25,781 bases of DNA from Ophiothrix spiculata (Eukaryota; Echinodermata; Ophiuroidea; Amphilepidida; Ophiotrichidae), in assembly GCA_000969725.1 (NCBI GenBank), contig JXSR01S018211.1. One strand, 5' to 3'. This document shows, piece after piece, positions 19,653 to 25,781 of this stretch. Each line of letters starts with the position of its first letter. The first letter of the stretch is position 1. Position numbers and translations under genes: made by a program. A model generated the notes under the pieces. That model was given only the letters and a program-made list of their open reading frames with translations, made no database searches and was not told the origin of the DNA.

Positions 19653-20415
19653 AAAAAAAAAATTGATGTGTTGCCCTCACCCGCCCGGTCGTATATTTCG
19701 AAATTCTACGACCGGCATTTTTATTTTTATTTTTTATTTTGTACACATTTGTTGTAAATTTAATGATATTTACGTGTTTTTCGCCTTGAAAATGCAGTAA
19801 ATACTTCGGCGACTCGACGGACATGTTTTTGTTTTGGAAGACTCTATTCGCAGTATCGAATAAATTCGCAGTATCAGACTGCGAATAAGAAGATGCCGAT
19901 GCTAAATAAAAATGTGCAGTATCTGCAGTACTGCGAATAGTAGACGAGCTGCCTCTTATTCGTAGTACGATACTGCAAATAGGTTAGTTTTTAGCTAGTC
20001 TCTTGTAATACTTGAAATCCTCGATCGCGAAACTACTAGTATGCGTGCAGATACGTAAAAGTCTAGCACTCTCTGTGCAGAGGTCAGCGACCGGAAGTCA
20101 TCACATTCTTTTTTGTATGTATATTCAACAAAAAATAATTCAAAATTCTTGAATTGGAATGAAATAAATGGAACCGGAAGGTGTACTACCTTTTTAGTTA
20201 CATCATATTTGTTGAATCATTTATTTGTCAAATTTTCATGAATATATTTCGCACAAAAACCCTTCTCACCTCACATATTTTGCATTGTACCATTTATCTC
20301 AAGATCTGGAGGTCATACTTAGTAAAAAAAAAAATTAAAAAAAAAAAAAAAAAAATCCGACCGCCCGGTCCTCCCGTTTTTTGGCTTGTGAGGGCAACAC
20401 AACAATTTTTTTTTT
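19653..20415. mobile_element. 763-bp non-autonomous element with 28-bp TIRs
   Basis: Ten A followed by TTGATGTGTTGCCCTCAC at the left (19653-19680) matches the reverse complement of 20388-20415 with a single mismatch. Both ends continue inward with a CCGCCCGGTC block and an A/T-rich run. The left block forms a hairpin, CGGTCGTA with TACGACCG. A second fold-back is nested at 19844-19982. There is no coding region. The target duplication and superfamily could not be fixed. Confidence 0.75.
19844..19982. repeat. 139-bp fold-back of TTCGCAGTATC units
   Basis: CTATTCGCAGTATCG (19844-19858) matches the reverse complement of 19968-19982 with one mismatch. Between them, TTCGCAGTATC, ACTGCGAATA and CTTATTCG(T/C)AGTA recur in both orientations. 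It is nested in the 763-bp element. Confidence 0.7.
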
Positions 20416-20700
20416 GGCCTAATACACTTTTAGTACATTGCTAAAAGTGAAATAAATACTAAGTTCAAAAACAGTATATTTTAAATGCATTTCTAAAAAT
20501 TGAAAAAAAAAATCCAAATTTGAAAATAGTACACTTCTAGTACAATTTTACAAGTGAAACAAATACTAAGTTCAAAAATAGTACATTTCTAGCACACATT
20601 TACATAGATCATTATGTACATAAACAATGTACTAGAAAAAGTACTACTTCTACTGATATGAGTAAATTTTTAGTACAATTATAGTACATTTTGAGTACAC

Positions 20701-21051
20701 CTTAACAGAGCACTCTACGTAAGTTCATAACCGTTCGTACGAACGCCGTACAACCAATTGTGACCATAGTCTTACTTTTAACATCAAAGACAGTCAAAAG
20801 CGTTGTATTAATCCAGGGTATGATTAATGTAATATTAAACTCAAAAAGTGAAGATATACTGACTAATTACCACTTAGCAAATATCAGGGTTTTTGTTTTG
20901 TTTTGTTGTGATTTTTTAGAATGATGTCATCTAGCAGTATCATGATATTGATATTTTATTTTACATAAATACACCATCCTGCTATATACCACTTCTCTGT
21001 CATCGCTATACACCTGCTTGATTAGGTTCAATCCTGAATATTTCCTCCCAG
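20701..21051. other. non-coding stretch
   Basis: A GTTTTTGTTTTGTTTTGTTGTG low-complexity piece at about 20890-20910; otherwise nothing recognised. Confidence 0.5.
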
Positions 21052-21154
21052 AGAGGGCATTTGCATGTACCATGGAGAAACCAACAAGTCCCTGGGACAT
21101 GATCTAATGGTTGCTGGAATTTCTTGTGAATGCTGCTCTGTCTGGTTACTTCAG
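21052..21154 (+). CDS. candidate host-gene exon, cysteine-rich
   Basis: A pyrimidine-rich acceptor (TTTCCTCCCAG, ending 21051) precedes and a good donor (CAG before GTAAAA, at 21155) follows a 103-bp segment that is open throughout in one frame. The frame reads one base of a split codon, then EGICMYHGE, then VAGISCECCSV, ending LLQ at a codon boundary. The C, HGE, AG and C-x-CC spacing recalls von Willebrand type C-like secreted domains, but this is a weak likeness and one of the residues could be chance. No neighbouring exon was found. The local sequence to about 21340 is less AT-rich than usual for the window. It may also be non-coding. Confidence 0.25.
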
Positions 21155-21429
21155 GTAAAATGGTACCTTGCGATAACTGGTCTACGTCTAGGAACCACTG
21201 ATTTCAAAACCGAAACGCGGGACACTGATCTGGGGTACTCTCATTCAGGAAGAGGCGCGTGTAGAGCTGAGAATCGCTGTCACTCCATCCATGATAGTCC
21301 CCATTTTCCGTTACATATGCTCTCAACTAAAGCATAGGAAATCATGGGTGATAAATGCTCTAGCCCGATGACCTCGCGTATTTTTAAAATTTTTCTCTCA
21401 CCGAATGCCCCAGTCTGTCAGAGGGTGGA
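21155..21429. other. non-coding or intron-like stretch of balanced composition
   Basis: Follows the candidate exon. The same frame stays open to 21337 but the extension has no recognisable motif. No repeats seen. Confidence 0.4.
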
Positions 21430-21869
21430 CCTCCCACCAGGCGCGTAACCAGGATTGTCAGTCCGAGGGGGCAAAAGTCGGTATCGTCCCTAAAACATCG
21501 GTGTCGTCAGTTGCGGCGGAAGGTTAAAATTTTAGGGGGGTAGAGGCAGCTAATTTCTTTTTAATCAAGAATTTTTTTGAGCTAAAATGATCGGAGGAAA
21601 ATTATTATATTTTGTAATGCGCGCGAAAAAAATAAGTTAAATCAGCTAATTTCAGCTAAAAATTGTTTAAAAAATCTTGAAATTTTTACTGAAATGGACA
21701 TAATGAATACCGTGCGTAATTTTTTGTGATTATTGACATTTAAATTATCAAAACAAAGGGAAAATTTCAACTTCCTGTCCTTTTCTTCATCTTTATTTAT
21801 TGAGGGGGTCCGCCCCCCCTCGTGAAATCTATGGGGGATATGCCCCCCTGCTTCCGCCGCCTATGGGTG

Positions 21870-22136
21870 TCGTTCCCCTTTTTCTGCCTCTTTTTTCCCT
21901 TCTCTTACTCTTTCTTTCCCTTCTTCCCCTCTTTCTTCTCTCTCCCTCTCCTTTTTTCTCTCACTTCCTTTTTTCCCTTCTCCTTCCCTTTTCCATTCTC
22001 TCCCTTCTTCTCCTTTTCTTCTCTCTCCTTTCCTCTTTTCCCTTCCCTTTCCCCTTTCCTTCTATCTCTCTCTCCTTCCCCTTCTTTTCTCCCTTTCTTC
22101 TCGTTCCTTTTGTCGCTTTTCCGTCCCCATTTTTTT
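21870..22136. repeat. ~265-nt polypyrimidine (T/C) tract
   Basis: The plus strand is almost purely C and T, made of irregular TTCCC, TCTCTC and CCTTTT units. Purine interruptions are rare (for example GTCGC near 22112). Long open frames across it in several frames are due to this composition and not to coding. Such tracts can adopt triplex structure. Confidence 0.9.
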
Positions 22137-22182
22137 GGGGGGGGGGGGGGGGGGGGGCCCCCCCCCCCCCCCCCCCCCCCCC
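22137..22182. repeat. G21 followed directly by C25
   Basis: Twenty-one G (22137-22157) are followed without spacer by twenty-five C (22158-22182). The two halves are self-complementary. It may be real expansion of the G-rich terminus of the hAT-like element, or an assembly or sequencing artefact, since homopolymer lengths are often unreliable. Confidence 0.8.
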
Positions 22183-22206
22183 GCTGGCTACGCTACTGCC
22201 TCCCAC

Positions 22207-23214
22207 TCGTGATTGGAGTGCCAGAAGAGCATCTTTGTTCATAGACATCATTTGAATTAAGGAATTAGGTATTAAAGGTAAGATGTGTTGACAATTAATG
22301 GTACTAAGGGCCCTACCACTAATTGTGATAATGATATTGAGCACGAATAGCGGGTGAAATGCGCACGGAAATAGAAGTACACAAAACAATTTGATCTTAA
22401 CCTGAGCGAAGAATGTAATTGTCAGTGAGCGAAAAATTCTATAGCAATAGCTACCGTATTCAACTCGATACAAGCCGTTTCATGCAAACATAAGCAATAA
22501 CCCCTACCACAAAAATTTGATCCCTAGTATTGGTTCATAGTAAATGACTATGACGTTATGATATCCCAGAAATAGAAATAAGTGATTGGATTGTGCAGGT
22601 ACCTCCAAGCTCTCAATTATAAAAAGAGGAAGCACAGATGGAGTAAGCATCTATCAAGCCCTTGTGTGATACAGCGATAGTGTTCATGTACAGTCAGATT
22701 TATGTCACATCATATTAAGGAATAGGGGAATATGATGCTTTTATATGACAGGAGATCAGGTGTAAAGACCTGTGTTTTAGAGAAACTTTTTATTTGTAGG
22801 TTATCATATCATGCAATGCCATTTTGTGAATCAAATATCGGATTTTATGTAAGGAAAAAATCGATGACCCCTGGAATTTGTTTCTCTGTTTATACATGCT
22901 TTTCAATAAGGAACAGTTTGGCATTAAACATTTCAATTTGCTTTTTAGATCATAAGGATTTGAGTAAATTATGTGTTTTCATTTCTTTCCACGATTTCAG
23001 CAGATAAACAAAAAAGTAAAATTGCATTATTTCCATCCGAAGATGCGTTCTTTTAAAAATCTTGCTATTAAAAATTAGTATTTCAAAATCATCTTGTTAA
23101 TTTGTTCATGCATGACATGTATAAAGCACCATTACCTCTTACATTCAATAGAGTATTATCAACTAAGGCGTTCCTGAGACATCTTGGAAAAATGTAACTC
23201 GGATATAACCAGAT
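22207..23214. other. AT-rich non-coding stretch
   Basis: The open frame at 22732-23007 has no recognisable domain. No repeats, RNA genes or TIRs fixed. Confidence 0.5.
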
Positions 23215-23380
23215 TATAGTTCTTTTTGAGCTACCAAATATTTTGTTTGGTGAAAATGTTTGGTGATTTATAGCACCAAATATCCGTTATTGATTAGAAG
23301 ATGCATTGTAATTGTATTACTAGATTATAAGATAACAAAGACTTGTTACACAAAATATTTGGTAGCTCAAAAGGACTATA
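23215..23380. mobile_element. 166-bp MITE with ~31-bp TIRs
   Basis: The left end, TATAGTTCTTTTTGAGCTACC then AAATATTTTGT, matches the reverse complement of the right end, TATAGTCCTTTTGAGCTACC then AAATATTTTGT, with one substitution and one length difference. The interior is AT-rich and non-coding. The right end runs into a (TA)n microsatellite, so a TA target is likely but cannot be proven. Confidence 0.75.
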
Positions 23381-23401
23381 TATATATATATATATATATA
23401 A
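23377..23401. repeat. (TA)n microsatellite
   Basis: About twelve TA units directly at the right end of the 23215-23380 element. It may have grown from a TA target site. Confidence 0.9.
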
Positions 23402-24450
23402 TTTGGCCTATAGGTACCTGGTTGTGGGACCTGTTTAAAATACCAAGAGAAGATCACATATTTGGTTTTTATTGTTGGTCGCAGAATGGAAACCATGGTT
23501 TAAGACCAATTTGATAGATTTGGTCAAGCCTTTGGCAGAGCTATTCAATATAGAAGCGCGGGCTAATGGCAAAAGTGTCTATGAAAACACACAGCCTATT
23601 GGAAATAAGGGGAAAAAAACTTGCTATTAGTTTTTCAAAATACTGCGAGAAGATCGACCAACACCAGAAAGATTCAAGCAAACATTGATCCAGTGAGAAA
23701 ATCATCAGAAAATGATCATGAATGAATGGATTGCTGCATGGATTGTTTTAATAATTCAATGTTACTGTTTTTTGTATATGTTAAGTTCGTGGAAAGAAAT
23801 AAAAAACTTAATTCAAAAGTGTGTTTAATTGAAAAGCAAATGTCAAAGATTTGTATAAAATGGAGAAAAATGCATTGAACGTATAAATCAAGTTATTTCT
23901 GGTACATATTACATTGATCCTTTGATTTTAATGCTGATGCATTGACCTGTTTCAAAATGTTGCTTAATGCACTATAGGTTCTTCAGTATATATCGTAGAA
24001 GTTATTTTTTTTTATTTACTTTCTACTGATATACTTATTTTATTGTCAATTCTTAGTTATATTTTATCTATCTATTTATTTTTTTAGTTTCAATATTTTT
24101 AATTCCAGAGATATAAAAGTCCACCCATTATATGATTTTGCTATTTTATACGCTCTTGTTTAGGAATTTTAAGACTTATCTCGGAGTGCAAACCTTTTGG
24201 TATCTTAAACATGACCCACAAATTATCATTTCGACTTTGTATTACAGGTAACGTATAACTATGTATCCAAGATTGAGTAAGCAATAAATGTGTTCACAAA
24301 CGCTATCTGGTTATAGGCTTATTAGAGACTAATACACAGGGAAATGAAATTAGTTCTGGGATATTACTACAAGCTATAATGACACAATTTTTCTTGCAAA
24401 AGGGACGGATATTGGGAAATATAATTGTTAGGAGATGAAATGGATGATCA
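23402..24450. other. AT-rich non-coding stretch
   Basis: No gene, RNA or repeat recognised; a T/A-rich low-complexity piece lies at about 24004-24110. Confidence 0.5.
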
Positions 24451-24759
24451 CAAGATTTCAGGCACGACATAGTACGTGCACAGTATACCATTAAGACAGA
24501 GGAAATTAAATGCCAATTTACCATTAAGAATAAGGATATTTGGAGTAAGAATCAATTAATGTTCCAATGCTTTAGAATACTTAAATAAAAAATTCACAAA
24601 ACTCTGAACTGTACATTGAATGACATGCCAATTGTACTGAATCTAAGAAGTTGTCTTAAAATTAAGGCTGTTGGAAGGAACTAGGTAATTTGCGTTCAAG
24701 GAAAGGTGAAAATGGTTCATAATGCTTCACTGAATGTAAAGGGGGGGGGGGGGCGCTCG
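24451..24759 (+). repeat. ~310-bp direct duplication, copy 1
   Basis: Matches 25022-25329 in the same orientation at an offset of about 571. Shared landmarks: TTCAGGCACG near the start, AAGACAGAGGAAATTA, CATTGAATGACATGCCAATTG, GCTGTTGGAAGGAACT, GTTCAAGGAAAGGTGAAA and ATAATGCTTCA. This copy ends with a run of 13 G (24741-24753), where copy 2 has only GATGGGGTAG. Confidence 0.85.
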
Positions 24760-25021
24760 AAGAAAAAAGTGGTACGCATGCTCGGCAGAAAAAAAAACCC
24801 GTCGAAAAAGGGTCAGATTTTGCCCTATCATGTGAGTATTTCCACCGCTGCATATATGTATACTAAAAGACAAAAATTGGGGTTTATCGTCATCACCAGA
24901 AGATAAAATAGCATCTATGTCTAGGTATACAGATGAAGACAATCCAGTCCCGGGAGGGCACTGACATATATAGAAAGGTGGCACGGTTATGTGCGACTGT
25001 AAAGATCCCTCATTTTCAATG
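24760..25021. other. single-copy spacer between the duplicated segments
   Basis: 262 bp without a counterpart after copy 2. It contains CCCGGGAGGGCACTGACATA at about 24948 and an A-rich run near 24790. Open frames here are short and unrecognised. It may be an insertion or part of a larger repeat unit. Confidence 0.6.
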
Positions 25022-25329
25022 CAAGACTTCAGGCACGGCAGAGTACCTTTTCAGTATATTATTAAGACAGAGGAAATTAGATACTAATTGACCATTTTAG
25101 AACGAGGATACTGAGAGTAAAAATCAGTTAATAATGTTTCAATTCTTTAGAATACGTATTTAATAGTTATTGAAACTGTGCATTGAATGACATGCCAATT
25201 GCACTAAATTTAAGACGTTGTCTTAAAAGTAAAGCTGTTGGAAGGAACTTGGTAATTTGCTAGCAGGTAGCGTTCAAGGAAAGGTGAAATTGGTCCATAA
25301 TGCTTCAGTGAATGATGGGGTAGTGCTCG
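25022..25329 (+). repeat. ~310-bp direct duplication, copy 2
   Basis: Partner of 24451-24759. It has an extra TAGCAGGTAGC at 25261-25271 and many substitutions, so the duplication is old. Neither copy contains an open frame that is kept in the other. Confidence 0.85.
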
Positions 25330-25558
25330 CGGGGATCCTTACCTTATATCCGGTGGAAATCGTTACTCATGTCAAATCTTCAGCTATATTATGTTGGTAG
25401 TGTTTTCAACTATATCGAAACTTACTTTTAACATATCAAGATATATATTTGCTGCTGTCTACCAACTTGCTAATTCGAATAAGGAAAGAAAAGTTATAAA
25501 ATCCTATAAAATCTTTAGTTAACATGTTGTAACAAGTTGCTATTTAACATTACAGAAG

Positions 25559-25695
25559 CAGGGCCCGCGGAACGTGTTTAAAGTGAGGGGGCTCAGGTTT
25601 TCACTCTCTAGTAGAGCGTGGTGCCAATCGGCGTGGGGTCCAGGGACCCTGGTCAAAAGTCGAGCCCCCTCTGCCCGGCCGTTCCACGGGCCCTG
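25559..25695. mobile_element. 137-bp hAT-like MITE
   Basis: The left end, CAGGGCCCGCGGAACG, then GAGGGGGCTC, matches the reverse complement of the right end, CAGGGCCCGTGGAACG, then GAGGGGGCTCG, over about 43 bp. The CAG...CTG ends and the GC-rich interior are like other hAT-like non-autonomous elements. The flanks ACAGAAG (left) and ACTGAAG (right) may be a target duplication with one change; this is less certain than the TIRs. Confidence 0.75.
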
Positions 25696-25781
25696 ACTGA
25701 AGTTTTCGTGAGGATTGCAAGATATATTTACTGATCTTCACCACTTAAATGCTAATTTAAATGACAACAGAAATAAATGCA

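Larger units (their letters stand above)
19563..20700. repeat. diverged tandem repeat array of AGTAC-rich units, split by an insertion
   Basis: Left (19563-19652) and right (20416-20700) of the 763-bp element lie related units with TTCAAAAATAGTACATTTCTAG-like and AAAGTGAAATAAATACTAAG-like sequence. TAGTACA(A/T)T blocks recur many times, and a ~48-nt stretch at about 20436-20482 recurs at about 20539-20585. The element at 19653-20415 therefore inserted into an older array. Confidence 0.65.
21438..22198. mobile_element. 761-bp hAT-like element with 8-bp target duplications
   Basis: CCTCCCAC flanks both ends (21430-21437 and 22199-22206). The left end CAGGCGCGTAACCAG matches the right end read in reverse, CAGTAGCGTAGCCAG, at 12 of 15 positions. 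An 8-bp duplication and CAG...CTG termini are typical of hAT elements. The CAGTGGCGTAGCCAG type of end is common in non-autonomous elements of marine invertebrates. The interior holds a polypyrimidine tract and a G/C block, and no transposase. Confidence 0.85.

Noticed and set aside
21800-22473. Three long open frames (140-170 residues) on both strands
   Set aside because: They arise from the polypyrimidine tract and G/C runs. The products are low-complexity S/F/P/L or K/R/E/G strings with no domain.
23377-23401. TATA-box-like promoter
   Set aside because: It is a TA microsatellite at the end of a MITE, with no gene downstream.

Overview
The window looks like intergenic or intronic DNA from an animal genome, most likely a marine invertebrate. 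The sequence is AT-rich, has no operon-like gene packing, and carries two decayed non-LTR retrotransposons of the Jockey/CR1/L2 superfamily plus many short DNA elements with terminal inverted repeats (TIRs), some with clear target site duplications. The species cannot be fixed from sequence alone. I found no intact host gene, tRNA, rRNA or CRISPR array. One short cysteine-rich open segment with plausible splice sites (21052-21154) is the only candidate host exon, and it is weak.

Layout. 1-176: possible right end of a hAT-like element cut by the window edge. 177-3042: non-coding sequence with three hairpins or palindromes. 3043-4008: two adjacent TIR elements, the second built of repeated fold-back units. 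4009-6955: AT-rich, nothing recognised. 6956-7154: a 199-nt near-perfect hairpin. 7607-7749: a 143-bp TIR element flanked by TA. About 8150-12270, minus strand: an L2-like retrotransposon with endonuclease, reverse transcriptase and C-terminal parts in several frames. It is interrupted by an insertion of about 850 bp that carries a 51-nt perfect palindrome, and apparently by a shorter piece with a hammerhead-ribozyme-like core. 12590-15237: two sets of diverged, overlapping inverted repeats. 15273-15404: a small hairpin element. 16290-17152, plus strand: a 5'-truncated retrotransposon with reverse transcriptase remnants. 17270-17788: an element with 9-bp target duplications and a repeated internal motif. 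18122-18161 and 18764-19055: further inverted-repeat sequences. 19653-20415: a 763-bp element with 28-bp TIRs, inserted in a tandem-repeat stretch. 21438-22198: a hAT-like element with 8-bp target duplications, holding a long polypyrimidine tract and a G21C25 block. 23215-23380: a small TIR element beside a TA microsatellite. 24451-25329: a spaced direct duplication. 25559-25695: a hAT-like element.

No set of genes works together here. The content is a layered mobile-element landscape, and the nesting gives a relative order of insertion: the L2-like element is older than the insertions inside it, and the tandem array at 19.5-20.7 kb is older than the 763-bp element that splits it. No clear novel protein system is present. 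The most interesting signals are the hammerhead-like motif, the repeated motif in the 9-bp-duplication element, the very well matched hairpins, and the G21C25 block.
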